This document shows, in pieces, positions 1 through 11,262 of a stretch of DNA of 64,000 nt (position 1 is its first letter; each line of letters starts with the position of its first letter). Position numbers and translations under genes: made by a program. The DNA comes from Impatiens glandulifera. Taxonomy: Eukaryota; Streptophyta; Magnoliopsida; Ericales; Balsaminaceae. The notes under the pieces are model-generated. The model searched no databases and had not been told where the DNA came from. It was given only the letters and a program-made list of their open reading frames with translations. The stretch lies in NCBI RefSeq assembly GCF_907164915.1, contig NC_061869.1:18453125-18517124 (forward strand), in the 5' to 3' direction.

Positions 1-178
1 GGATATTTTAGAATTTTAGTTGATGATTGCAAATGATTATTTCATCAAACAAGGACTTAGATTCCCCGATAAATTAGGGTCATCATGCATGAGAAAATGG
101 AGGTGAATACATAATTAGGATTCAGCCAACAAAAATAAAAATACAGAAAAAAGACTTGGAGAAGAAAGTGGATAATAC

Positions 179-3100
179 CTGGCATCGCACATCTATTTGT
201 TTTTTATCATCCAAGACAATTTTAGTGGGTTTACCTGACATTAATGAATGACCTATTGTTTCAACAGGGCAATATCTGCAAAGAAAATGTAAAAAAATAT
301 GTGAATTTGAACAATAAAGATAGTAAAGTTAATAGAAATGTACCCAGGCAATGTAACAAGATTTAATTCATCAGGAGCCCATTGCTTGAACACTTCAAGT
401 GAGAATCCACCAATAAGCATACCAGGTGTGGCAAATAGAACACACGGTCCAGGTGCATTAATTATCGAGCGGTCAAAACTGCAAACTATACCATAAACAA
501 CACTAATCAGGAACCCTTGATGGAATTTTAACTGCTAATCAGGAAATTAAGAGAAATCTCACCACTGCTAAATCAAATCAAATAATAGACAATGTTACCA
601 TTTTTAAAATCAAATGCATTCCGACTAGCATACGTGTCTTTCACCTTTTGGTTGGTCCAGTTGATGAGCATTTTGTAATACATATTAGCTTGAATGGTCA
701 AACCTAGAAAATGCAAATACTAATACAAGTTAAGAAGATTCTTCTATTAAGGGATCAATTTGAAATGTTATTTCACATGAAAATATAGCTAAATTTGGAG
801 TGTATAGAAATTACTTCATCTTTTTGCTACATATATTAAGGGAATTGAGATCATAATCCTGTATTAACAAAATTCAGAGAGAAGGAAATAATTGCAAAGG
901 ATATGAAGAAACCTGCTGAAAAGTAAATAGGAACTTTAATGTCCATCCGCTCCCAGTAATCATCCAAAAGCATGCATAGTTCCTAACCCATTGAAAATAG
1001 AACTATAAGGAAACATTGCATGGTGAATTAAGACCTAGACAGATGAAATACGAATGTGGAGCAACAGAACAATCATTACCAAAGGATAACTAAAATCAAT
1101 GTATATTAAAGCATCAAACAGAAAATATCAAATTGAGCCTATTTGGAAATAGTTATTTTGTCACAATCATGAACCTTATTGAAAATTGAAACAAAAGTGA
1201 TTTCTTTTGTTCGTTTGGTACAATATTGTTTTTTGGACCATAGTCCAGATATTTATTTAGAACATGATCCAGGTTATAGTGTGATTTCTGGTTTCATTTG
1301 TTATAAAAATCATGATCCAGATTATTTTCCAGATCATGATCTAGGTCATTTTGTACATGATTGTGATTTTACAAAAACATGAAATATAGATTTTTCTGTA
1401 TATGATCAAGATGAAAAATCATGATACTAAATGGGCTCCATAACACACGGGATCCAGGAAATCGATAAATAGAAGATGCAGAGTTCCTCCAGAATGGAGA
1501 CGTGTCCGAGAAACCTAGCTAAATCACAAGCAACATATGGAAACCAGAATAAATTTAACCCAAAACTGCTTATAACCTTACAAAAACCTGCCTACCTCAT
1601 TATATTGTCTGTCATGACAGAATATTTTGAAAGCATATTACAAACCTCTATAACTGGATCAAATACCATTATTACATTTGTTTAAAGCATCAAGTTCTGC
1701 CAAATCTAAACCTGTTATGACCACTAAAAAAATAGACTTATTCCCCATATGTTTCCAGATATCCCAAACCTATAACTGGATGAAGAAAGAAAAACGCTAT
1801 AAAAGATACACAGACATATACAGAGGTTTATGATAAGAAGTGTGGGAATGATACTAACAAACCTGAGCTCTTCCAAGAGCAAGTGTGGGAATAAGCACCT
1901 TTCCTCCACTTGCAACACATTTATGGACCTATGGAAGGTATTTAAGAATAAACATAAAAGTGCAATGAGTCATTTTTCACAAGTGCATCACAATAAATTG
2001 TTTAATACACAGGTAATTACGCTCCCAAAAAAACACTCAAGATGTCAGGAAATGCTAGTTCACCACCACCTTTTGCCTGTGAGCAGATTAATGTAGTGAT
2101 AAACAATGGCCCCATTTCAAACACTTATAGTTTCTGTATCTGAATACATTTTCACATACAGAAGCGTTTGGAAATTAAATTTAGTCACATTGAGAAAAAT
2201 GTTTGGAAACTAAATTTAGTAACAATAGGAATTTATCTTTGTTTTTGTATCTGAAAATGTATCCAAATACAAAAATAATGAAGTGTTTCCAGGTAGAGCC
2301 AATAATTTGACAAACCAAATTTTGCAACTTATGATGAATATATATCACTGGAAAATCATATTAACCAATTTACATCAAGGAAGCAAGACCATAAAAAAGG
2401 GTTCTAATATTAAAGAAAAACTTGATGAAACAGTTTCATACAGCTTTAAGAAATTCTCTCTCCCGGGCATGTTTTGAATCGCGGACAGTCGTTGCATAAG
2501 TTGACCTGGAAGGAATTGAAAAGAAAATTATTATAAAGTCAGCTGTGGAGATTTTAGAACCTCGTCTCAAATGATATTTATTTTCCAGAACTATCGAAGT
2601 CCTCATTGTCTCTGACATTTGAGCATTACAGAACAAGTTAATAGAGTAATATACAGTAGTATTCACCTAAGAAAGAAAAACTCAAATGTTATTAAACATG
2701 TTACACAGACAAACATGTATCAGATAATTCCACTCTTGTGGAGTTTCTGAAATAAGGGGGAGTCTGATAGGCAATCTATGCAGACATAAGCATATTGTAC
2801 CGCATAAATTTCATACCAATCAAGTTGACATTTACATGTAGCTAAAAAACGCTTCAGGTTAGTTGGGAAATTCGTATCTAATTATAGCTCGTAGCTGCAT
2901 TAAGCATGCATAGAAGAATATATACATAAGGCTGCATTTACTTGTACAGGAACAGTAATCTTGACAAACAATCCTCATGTCAATAAATGAGAATCTTTAC
3001 AGAAGATGAAGATGTTTCTTATGCTTGCTCATTTTTTTCATGGAATTGTGTACAGACAACAAAGGAATAAACAAACATGAATATTTAGAAACTAGTATTT

Positions 3101-4924
3101 TGTGACTAATTTGAAGAAAGCTGAAGGAAAAAAAGGCAAATCTAGCTCTAATCTCTATCACAATCAAGATCACACTGAAAAGTCGCGAAAAAATTGAAAG
3201 TGATTTTTATTGTAACAAACTAATTGATGTTATACACTGCACAAAGTTAGATGTATTGCATGATAAGATATAATGAGTTATTTACTCTGTTATAACCAGG
3301 TCCAATTGTAGACGATCAATTTGAGCAGCTCCCAGATGTCTATCGGGTGTCATATTATAGTCACCTGTGTAAACCATAGTAGAATCTCCCACTTTGGCAT
3401 AAAACATTGCAGCTCCAATAACCTAAAGTAAGGAATAAATTATACTCTAACAAATGTTGAGCATTAAATAATGTGGACATGCATTTTATCAGTGCAGAAT
3501 AGAACATAATGGTGTTTATAAAAACCAAGGTTGAGAAGAATTACATGGCCTGCATAGTATGCACGGATCTGAAGGGCATCATCTACATAGATGGTTTGTT
3601 TCAGGTCCACAACTGTAACTGCCAATTCAAACACCAAAAACAGGTGCAATGGCAATATTGTAAAATAAAAAACATTAAAAGATCAAATTCCACTTATTAC
3701 CGAATTTAAGTGGAATGGCAAATACCTTTTTTCATGCATTCTAGAATGTGATCAGAACTGAATTGTTCTTCTTCTCCCCTTCGTTCAACCATCACTTTCC
3801 TATAATCCTCCAACATCAGTGGAGCCAAAGCTTTTGTAGGATACTATATTAGAGACAAGTTCACACAAAATTGAAAATAAAAAGAGCAGATCAGATGTTG
3901 ACCAATAATTTTTGTAAATAATCCAAATAAATGTCATTAGAAGTTATAATGCCAAAAATATCACTAAGAAATAGGGAAATGCGTAATACTAGAAATTCCA
4001 AGTTGACATATGAATCAGTCATAATTCAGTGTTTTGAGAGAATGTTGATATACATGAAAGAAACCAGAATAAGCATCTATCTACAAAGTCATCTGTGAGC
4101 TAACCTATAGTAAAACTCATTTCATTACACAATGTGTAGTCCATGACCTGTCAAGGAATTGGATTTTAGTAGTCAAACCAGAAGAACAATTGTAACTTTC
4201 TTAGTGAGTTGAATATAACTTTTTTTCCACATCAAATGAAACAGATGGTTGAGCATTCCAGTTCTAGAGAAAGAGATCTAAAGCTTTAACTAGTCATTGT
4301 TTTTCCCATATTATCAAAGAATAGCCTCTAAATTAAAGATAAATACTTATCCCACATTCGTGAAAAAAATATCAAATTTAGAAATAGCAATTAGTACAAT
4401 TTCATATGGAGAAACAGAGACATATCAATCAATATCAGCTCATACGGAGAAGGAGAAGAAAGGAAGTTACTGTCATGTATATAGGTCCATTGTACCCACA
4501 AACTTCGGTGAAATAAGGTAGAGCTCCAATGTGATCCAAATGACTGCAAATCATCATTTGAAAAGTAGATGCACAGGTTAGTCCTAATGTCAACAATTCA
4601 ACATAAAATTTGAAGGAGAAAAGAGATGGTTAGTACAAATGGGTGATGATAATACAGGTCAAAGCACTATCAAAATCGCCAGACTTGGAGATGAGAGAAA
4701 AATCAGGATAACGGCGGTGATCGAGATGACCCATATGCATACCACAGTCGAACATGATCCTCTTTCCATTAATGGACACCACCACACAACTCTTCCCGAC
4801 TTCTTGTCCAGCACCTGAATCGCACAAGAAAAACTCAGGCAGAGTTTATTCATTACCAGAAATGCAGTTACATAGAAAGAGAGATAGTAAGTAGTATACC
4901 TAAAACGAGACTACTGATAGTCAT
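179..4924 (-). CDS. CPSF73-II: CPSF73-II / Integrator-11-like metallo-beta-lactamase RNA endonuclease, 5' two-thirds (partial at window edge)
   Basis: Twelve coding exons read on the minus strand: 4900-4924, 4637-4814, 4471-4543, 3726-3843, 3545-3618, 3286-3422, 2442-2505, 1863-1928, 913-982, 599-703, 344-485, 179-275. All splice phases agree and give 383 codons; the usual protein is about 600 residues, so the C-terminus lies past base 1. The start ATG (4922-4924) gives [18 protein letters not shown], the conserved N-terminus of plant CPSF73-II. The metallo-beta-lactamase signature HFHLDH spans the exon 2/3 junction (near residue 70), followed by YTGDYNM, ESTYATT and the beta-CASP block with [18 protein letters not shown] and LFATPGM. 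Known for the family: zinc-dependent nuclear endonuclease in RNA 3'-end processing, paralogue of CPSF73-I and related to animal INTS11; the Arabidopsis gene is needed in the female gametophyte. No frameshift or stop seen. Exon 11 uses the acceptor ending at 486, not a nearby CAG, because only that keeps frame. Confidence 0.95.
1135..1439. mobile_element. possible MITE in CPSF73-II intron 8
   Basis: The ends read as imperfect inverted repeats: GAGCCTATTTGG near 1136 and, on the other strand, GAGCCCATTTAG near 1439. The interior is rich in ATCATGATC-type palindromic words. It sits between exons 8 and 9. No convincing target-site duplication, so the borders are tentative. Confidence 0.4.
2108..2300. 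mobile_element. MITE with about 50-bp imperfect terminal inverted repeats, in CPSF73-II intron 7
   Basis: The left end (GGCCCCATTTCAAACACTT...TGTATCTGAATACATTTTCA) is matched on the opposite strand by the right end (GGCTCTACC...GGAAACACTT...TGTATTTGGATACATTTTCA). The element is about 193 bp with almost no unique interior and contains two direct copies of GTTTGGAAA-TAAATTTAGT. It lies between exons 7 and 8, spliced out with the intron. The superfamily is uncertain; hAT-like is possible. Confidence 0.65.
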
Positions 4925-5330
4925 TTCTTCCTCCGCAGGAAAGACGGTGATGACACTGGTTTTTATAAGACATAGAAATAAAGAAATGATTTTTCATTGT
5001 TAGAAATACTACTCCTTTTAAATTGTCATGACAATGATACTAATAGATTCAGAAATCAATCTGAAAACAATGAACGGCGTCCAAAAACTAACTCGCAGTC
5101 GTAAATGTATCAAAATAGTACCTGGAGCTTGAACGACGGCTGAACCACTCGACAACTGAACGGAGATCAGGTTAAGGGCGGACTGTCGAGCGATTATGAC
5201 TGTGCGACAGTCTTGGTTCTGACCTTCCACAGCCTGAAGACTGGAGATTGAAGAGGCGCGAACTAAAAGGAATGGCCAGTGGGAATTGACCGGAGCTTGT
5301 TTGGAATAGGGCGGGCGAAAATTATAAACA
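4925..5330 (-). promoter_or_regulatory. 5' leader and presumed promoter of CPSF73-II
   Basis: This lies directly upstream of the minus-strand ATG. The 20 bases before the start are purine-rich (GCGGAGGAAGAA then ATG). No clear TATA box was found, as is common for housekeeping genes. Short open frames here show no family similarity. Position is the only evidence for regulatory function. Confidence 0.35.
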
Positions 5331-6034
5331 TATTTCTAGTCCCCAAGATTGACGGAAAATTTGATCAAATGACCCTAAAAAAGAACATTCCCAAAACTAA
5401 CCTCAATATATTCAATTTTTATTTTTAATCTTTTCTTTAAATTTTTTCTATTTTTACTCTTACTAACTTTTTTTTTTTTTCTTTTTTTCTCTTCATTTTC
5501 CCCCCCATTTCTTTCTTTCTGTTTTCCTCTCTTCACCCCGCGACCGTTGGCTTCCCCCCGCGACCATTGCCGACCATTTCTTCCTGCCGAGCAGTCGGAC
5601 GATCGCCAAGCCCCAACCGGACGATCGCCAAGCCCTAGCCGGACGTTCCTCCTTTCTCGTTCTCGTTCTAATCATTCAGAAACTGAGGTTAGCTCTCCTT
5701 TCTCGTTCTAATCATTCAGTTTCTCGTAACAAACCTGAATGCAATGTGCCTAGATTACTGAAGTTTAGTTTAGAGATTGCTTCATTTCGGAAATGCTTAG
5801 TTAGTTCGACTACTCCCAAATGATTAGATTACAGATGATTTTAATGAGTATGAAGTTTAGTTTAGTTCGATTACTTCATTTCGGAAACATAGATTACTGA
5901 TGATTTTAATAGTTTTAGGGTTTTAGTTTAGGGTTTAGTTAAGTTTAAAATGCTTAGTTAGTTCTAGGGTTAGTTTTACTATTTTAGAATAATCTAAATG
6001 GTTGGTTTGTGAACATTTTCACGTGGGGCAATTG
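5331..6034. other. intergenic, no gene recognised
   Basis: It starts with polypyrimidine runs and has a short GC-rich stretch at about 5530-5650, where CGGACGATCGCCAAGCCC occurs in near-duplicate. It ends in AT-rich DNA with repeated GTTTAG and TTTAGGG words. Confidence 0.5.
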
Positions 6035-6260
6035 AATTGCGTGGGCTTGGGCGTGAATGGGGGGAGGATCGTGGGGGTTAAGCGTGGGGCGTGGGGTAGT
6101 GCGTGGGCTTGGGCGTGGGGCGAGGGGTGAGTGCATGGGGTAGTGCGTGGGCTTGGGCGTGGATCGTGGGGGTTGAGCGTGGGGCGTGGGGGTTGAGCGT
6201 GGGGCGTGGGGTAGTGCGTGGAGCGTGGAACGTGGGCTTGGGCGTGGGGTGGTGCGTGGC
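6035..6260 (-). repeat. GC-rich minisatellite, G-rich on the plus strand
   Basis: Irregular repetition of GCGTGGGGC and GCGTGGGCTTGG words. The reverse complement (CCCCACGCTCAACCCC) matches the words of the block at 10797-11262, so the two blocks are inverted relative to each other around the ULP1-like pseudogene. Proline/histidine- or glycine/valine-rich frames here are low-complexity artefacts. Confidence 0.85.
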
Positions 6261-8115
6261 TGCAATTATTAATATGATTTTACTTTTTTTGATCCACCAA
6301 ACATTGTGTATATGATTTTACTGACTATTTTTGCAGATGACACCAAACGAAACCATTATTAATGATTTTAATGACAGTGTTTCATGGAAATCCACCGGCC
6401 CAGCTTGGCAAAAATAAAGGAGATGTTTACTCACCATGATCTTTTGGATAGGGCTTTGCAGACCCAATTCCAGTATCTATTCAAAGCTCCGACATTATAT
6501 TTTTCGGGAACCATACTCCATCAGATGCTTATCAGAAAAATCAGCTCAAATTCGAAGGAGATAAGGTTCTTGGTCAATGGTAAGGAGGTCTGCTTGGGCA
6601 TGAAGGATTATGCATTGGTGACAGGCCTCAACTTTGGCAGATTTCCTTTGGTGGAAGAGGTTGAAAAATGTCCACCCCTTGTCCTCAAATATTTTAAGGG
6701 TAAAAATGATGTTAGACTGAAAGAGCTTGAAGACATTTTCGTCGGATGCTCTGATAAGGAGGATTCATGGAAGATGGGGCTCATATTTCTCATTTACCAG
6801 TATTTGTTCGCATATGATAATAGGAGGAAGATAAGTTTCAGAATCTTTCACATGTTGGAAGACATGGAGATGTTCCTCCAATTTCCATGGGGAAAGGTGT
6901 CCTTCAGAGCAACCCTGCAGGGTATTGACAAAGATATGAAACACCTCCGTGGGTTATATCTCGCCAAGAAGAAAACCTGGGAAAAGAAAAGCATGTGTGA
7001 TGTCGCTTATACTTTACATGAGTTCACACTAACATTCCAAGTGTGGACCTATGAGCTTATCAATACATTCGTCCCCAAATTTGCTGAAAGGACACTGGAA
7101 GATAATCCTACAAGCCCAAGGATAGTGCTCTATAAATCTTCTAGGAGTTATACCGGACCTGAGATATCCACAGTCATCCAGAAGTGCAATGTTCGAAGAA
7201 AAATTCATGAGTCTGCGGAGGAGAAGCGGATGTACTCTGGGGACGACTTTGAAGATATGATAGACAACATTTATGATGAATTCTTTGAATTTGATGGGAG
7301 AAAGAGAAATATTGAAGTTTGTGAAGAAGATGAAAAACATGAAAGGACTCCCAAACCGCCGGCCAAGAAGAGGAGACATATTAGTCCCTGGTCCCTGAAG
7401 TTAACAATGAAACTAGCCAAGATAGCTCTCATGAAATCCCTTCTGCGACGACTCCTCTTCCAACTGATGAAGACAATTCTACATCTTGTGCACTCAATCG
7501 AGTGTCTCAAGCCCATACTGATGCCAAACTTGATGAATTGACAAATGATGTGAATGAGATTAAAAAGGATGTGAATGAGATTAAAACTGAAATCAAGCTC
7601 ATCAATGAGAATCAACAACTTATAATCACATTATTGGGGGAAATAAAGGAACAAAAGAATAGCGGAGGAGAAGAAAAAAATAGGCAGATACTGCTGCACT
7701 TGATATTGAGAAGATGACGAGGACGAAGACGAAGAGGAATAATAATGATGTTGCACTCGATACTGAGAAGCGGACGACGAAGAGGAAGAATGATGACGTT
7801 GATAATGAGAATATGACGAAGAGGAAGAATAATGATGTTGATAATGAGAATAGAACAAAGAGGAAGAATGATGAGGTGATGAACTCTAAGAGGAAGAATG
7901 ACGAGGAGATGAAGAAGAGTAAGCAGGATGATGTTGATGAGATTAAGAGAAAGATGAATGAGAGGAAGGAGAGGCGAGAGAGGCCGACAAACTTGGCCAA
8001 GAAGAGGAAGGCTGATGAGTTGGCCAAGAAGAGGGAGGCTGATGAGTTGGCCAAGAAGAGGGAGTTGGCCAAGAAGAGGAACTTGTCCAAGAAGAGGAAG
8101 TCGAAAAAGGTATAA

Positions 8116-8400
8116 TTGCACACCCCCACGCACACACTTGAGACCCACACACAACTCCACGCACACCCCACGCACAACATCCCACCCCACGCACAACACC
8201 ACGCCCCACGCACAAGACCATGCCCCACGCACTACCCCACGCCCCACGCACGACACCACGCCCCACGCACAACCCCACGCACAACTCCATGCACACCCCA
8301 CGCAGAACCCCCATGCACAACCCCCACGCACAACCCCACACACTCACTCCACGCCCCACGCCCAAGACCACGCACTACCCCACGCACCCTCCACGCACCA
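8116..8400 (+). repeat. CCCCACGCAC-type minisatellite inside an intron of the ULP1-like pseudogene
   Basis: Repeated CCCCACGCACAAC words fill most of the intron 8110-8451. The intron's edges (GTATAATTGCACACC... and TTTGATTGTACAG) match the short introns downstream, so this looks like an expanded version of the same intron. Confidence 0.85.
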
Positions 8401-8520
8401 CACTTACATCTTAAAATGTATATTAATCTCATTTTATTTTTGATTGTACAGGAAGAGGAAGAGGACTAGGAGGAGGAGGATGAATATGAGGAGGGCGAGG
8501 AGGATGATGAGGAAGACGAG

Positions 8521-9254
8521 GTATAGTTGCGCACCACGCCCCACACACAATGTATATTAATCTTATTTTTTGATTGTGCAGGACAATGATTCACGCCTCA
8601 TGTCACAAGCCTCTCGCAAATTGAATTTTGATGAGGAGAAGAATGATGATGTGCAGGACGAGGATTCACTCCCTACGCCCCAATCCTCTCCCAAATTAAA
8701 GGAGGTGGATGATGAGAAGAATAAAGAGAAGGAGGTGGAGGTGGAGGTGGAGGTGGAGGTGGAGAAGGAGGTGGAGGTGGAGGTGGAGATGGAGAAGGAG
8801 GTGAAAGTGGAGGCTGAGAAGAATAAGGAGGTGGTGGAGGAGGAGAAGAATAAGGAGGCGGACGAGACTAAGGAGAATGACAAGGTATGGTATAGTTGTG
8901 CACCATGCCCCACGTTCCACAATGTTATATTTATCTGATTTTTTGATTGTGCAGGACGAAGATTTGCCCCACGTTCCAAAGGAGAAGAAAGAGGAGGTGG
9001 AGGAGACTAAGGAAAATGACAAGGTATGGTATAGTTGTGCACCACGCCCCACGTTCCACAATGTATATTAATCTAATTTTTTGATTGTGCAAGACGAAGA
9101 ATTTCCCCACATTCCAAATGAGAAGAAAGAGGAGGTGGAGGAGGAGAAGAATATGGAGGAGGAGGAGACTAAGGAGAATGACAAGGTATGGTATAGTTGT
9201 GCACCATGCCCCACGTTCCACAATGTATATTAATCTGATTTTTTGATTGTGCAG
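8521..9254 (+). repeat. tandemly duplicated intron-exon units in the ULP1-like pseudogene
   Basis: Four near-identical introns of 61-70 bp (8521-8581, 8885-8954, 9024-9093, 9186-9254) share GTATGGTATAGTTGTGCACCA at the 5' end and TTTTTTGATTGTGCAG at the 3' end. Each is followed by an exon starting with codons for D-E/D-D-L-P-H-V-P-K or a close variant. Exon lengths 69, 303, 69, 93 and 438 nt are all multiples of three and all borders are phase 0. The encoded peptide is an acidic, lysine/glutamate-rich spacer. The third acceptor reads GCAAG where its siblings read GCAGG. Confidence 0.85.
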
Positions 9255-9737
9255 GACGATGATTTGCCCCACGTTCCAAAGGAGAAGAAAGAGGAGGTGG
9301 AGGAGGAGAAGAATAAAGAGAAGGTGGAGGAGGAGATTGTGAAGGTGGTGATTGTGGAGATGGAGGAGAAGAAGAAGAATAAGGAGAAGAATAAGGAGAA
9401 GAAGGTGAATGATGTGAAAGAATTGACTCCATCACAATTTGTTGGTAAAAGTTTTCGGAGAAAGAAGATGAAGTCGAAACAATTGGGGGACTACACCGAC
9501 CCTGGTGGGAAAGTGTTTAAACTAAATGATCCAGTTAAGATTAATCATATGTTACGAATTGACAAGAAAAAGATGAAGACTTTGAAGAAATGGTTAAAGA
9601 GTGATGATAAAGACCTCAAGGATTTGACTATTTGCAAAGCAGATCGTTCTTTATTCAATAGATTGCTCAAGCCTCAAGAATGGTTACACGATGTGATAAG
9701 TATTTTTGTTCTTTATTTTTGTTCACTGTTTTTGAAA

Positions 9738-10000
9738 ACCCCACGCCAACGCCAACGCCCACCCCACGCCCCACCCCCACGATCCACGCCCCACCCACGC
9801 ACAACCCCACGCCTACGCCCACGCCCACGCTCCACGCCCCACCCCCACGATCGACGCCCCATCCACGCACAACCCCACGCCCCACCCTCCACCCCCACAA
9901 TCCACGCCCCACCCCCACACACCACGCCCAAGCTCACGCCCCACGCTCCATCCTTGCCCCTATCCCCACGCACCACGCCCAAGCTCACGATCACTATCCC
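9738..10000 (+). repeat. CCCCACGCC-type minisatellite inside the last intron of the ULP1-like pseudogene
   Basis: The block of CCACGCCCACGCCC and CCCCACCCCCACGATC words lies within the inferred intron 9693-10048, between exon ends coding EWLHD and INTICHLMKRR. Orientation equals the blocks at 8116 and 10797. Confidence 0.8.
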
Positions 10001-10796
10001 CAGATTCATAGATTACTCTTGCTTAATCAATAATTTTTTTCGCAAGAGATAAATACAATCTGTCACCTAATGAAACGAAGGGTTGCGGAGATCCTTAGGA
10101 CATATCCAAAGAATTTCTCAATTGCTGACTCTCAATTCTCTTAGAAGATCGCGAATCGCAATTATATGTTTTCCCCGAATCCTACAGGCTACAAGTTCGA
10201 CGATTTCATGGAATATGTAATTGGTGAAGGAAGTAATCCTTGGAATCTTGTTGATATGATATATGTTCATTTGAACCTGAAGCAGAAGCACTGGGTCCTG
10301 TGCCAGATTTATCTATAAGATTGGTGCATATACGTATATGACTACGAACATAAAATCTTTCCAAATGATGAATATGACGACTTCATGAAACCGATGTGTG
10401 AAATGATGCCATACTTTCTTGATCAGGGGTTCACCGAGGGTGATAAGGACAAGTTTCCACAATTCAAATTGGAGAAGATGTCATATTATATAATACCACA
10501 CTCAACAGTCCCAAAGACAACCAAAAGTGGGGACTGTGGTGTTTTTACTATTATGCATTTGGAATACCTTACTGCCTCATTGGATATATTAAATGTGGTC
10601 ACCAAAGAAATGAATTTTTGGAGAAACAAATGGACAATAAGGTTATTCCACCAAATTGTAGACCCCTAATCTAAATTGAATATAATTAGTTAATTAGTTA
10701 ATTTGTTGGCTTCAAGTTTCATTCTTAAATTAGTTAATTATTACTGTCTTTGTTGGATTCAAATGACTTAGAATGTATATAAATAAATGTACCAAG

Positions 10797-11262
10797 CAAA
10801 CGCACCACCCACGCCCCACGCTCAAGACCACACACCAATCTTCCGCCCCAAGATCAAGCCCACGATCGTGCCCCACGACCCACGCACAACACCACGCCCC
10901 ATGCACAACCCTATGACCCACGCACAACCCCACGAACCACACACACCCCACACACAACTTCACGCACAACCCCACGCACCACCCCACGACCCACGCCCCA
11001 TGCCCCACGCTCAGCCCCACGCCCAACCCCACGAACCACCCACGCCCCACGCTCAACCCCAAGCCCCACGCCCCACGCCCAACCCCAAGCCCCACGCCCA
11101 ACCCCAAGCCCCACACTCAACCCCCACGCCCCACGCTCCACAGCCCATGACCCACGCCCCACGCTCAACCCCACAACTCACGCCTAACCCCACGAACCAC
11201 GACTCATGCCCCACGCACCATCCACGCCCCCACCCACGCACCACGCCCAAGCCCACGCCAAC
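10797..11262 (+). repeat. CCCCACGC-type minisatellite downstream of the ULP1-like pseudogene
   Basis: Long, imperfect run of CCCCACGCCCAACCCC and CCCCACGCACAACCCC words beginning about 130 bp after the pseudogene stop. It is inverted relative to the 6035-6260 block. The 176-aa proline/histidine-rich open frame here is a by-product of the repeat. Confidence 0.85.

Larger units (their letters stand above)
6337..10669 (+). pseudogene. DUF1985 plus ULP1-like (C48) cysteine-protease gene, degenerate, probably transposon-borne
   Basis: Residues from 6384 read as a DUF1985 domain (LVNGKEVCLGMKDYALVTGL, then a WKMGLIF region). A coiled coil follows (DVNEIKKDVNEIK, 7550-7600), then lysine-rich KRKNDDVDNEN repeats, acidic tandem exons (8452-9692), and a C48 peptidase domain in the last exon (10049-10669). 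Visible catalytic elements are KHWVLC (His), IYVYD (Asp) and SGDCGVF (Cys). Inferred phase-0 introns: 8110-8451, 8521-8581, 8885-8954, 9024-9093, 9186-9254, 9693-10048. Damage: frame changes near 7385 and at the A-run near 7675, in-frame stops at 8467, 10142 and 10316, and a broken acceptor at 9092. The C48 oxyanion Gln (six before Cys) is Thr. Such proteins desumoylate in yeast and animals; in plants the DUF1985 type is often carried by Mutator-like elements. I infer no active product. The start is uncertain: ATG 6337 is out of frame with the DUF1985 frame. Confidence 0.85.

Noticed and set aside
1440..1530. Minus-strand GAACTCTGCATC, which looks like the start of the exon coding ELC-LLDDYW
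   Set aside because: Similarity ends after four codons; the true exon with [21 protein letters not shown] is at 913-982.
2040..2095. Minus-strand stretch resembling an exon 8 of CPSF73-II ([12 protein letters not shown] frame)
   Set aside because: A much better exon encoding [19 protein letters not shown] is at 1863-1928 with correct splice sites and phase; the stretch at 2040 is intronic.
4472..4660. Read-through of CPSF73-II exon 2 into the following intron (ending ITHLY)
   Set aside because: Splicing at 4637 to 4543 restores the invariant HFHLDH metal-binding motif.
5984..6315. Open frames in the GC-rich minisatellite at 6035 (Pro/His- and Gly/Val-rich)
   Set aside because: Pure products of repeat composition, present in several frames on both strands.
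7612..8469. Long minus- and plus-strand frames over the lysine/acidic repeats and the minisatellite
   Set aside because: Shadow frames of low-complexity DNA; the supported reading is the DUF1985/ULP1 gene on the plus strand.
8116..11262. CRISPR-like repeat array
   Set aside because: Units are irregular, without constant repeats and unique spacers, and the sequence is plant nuclear DNA.
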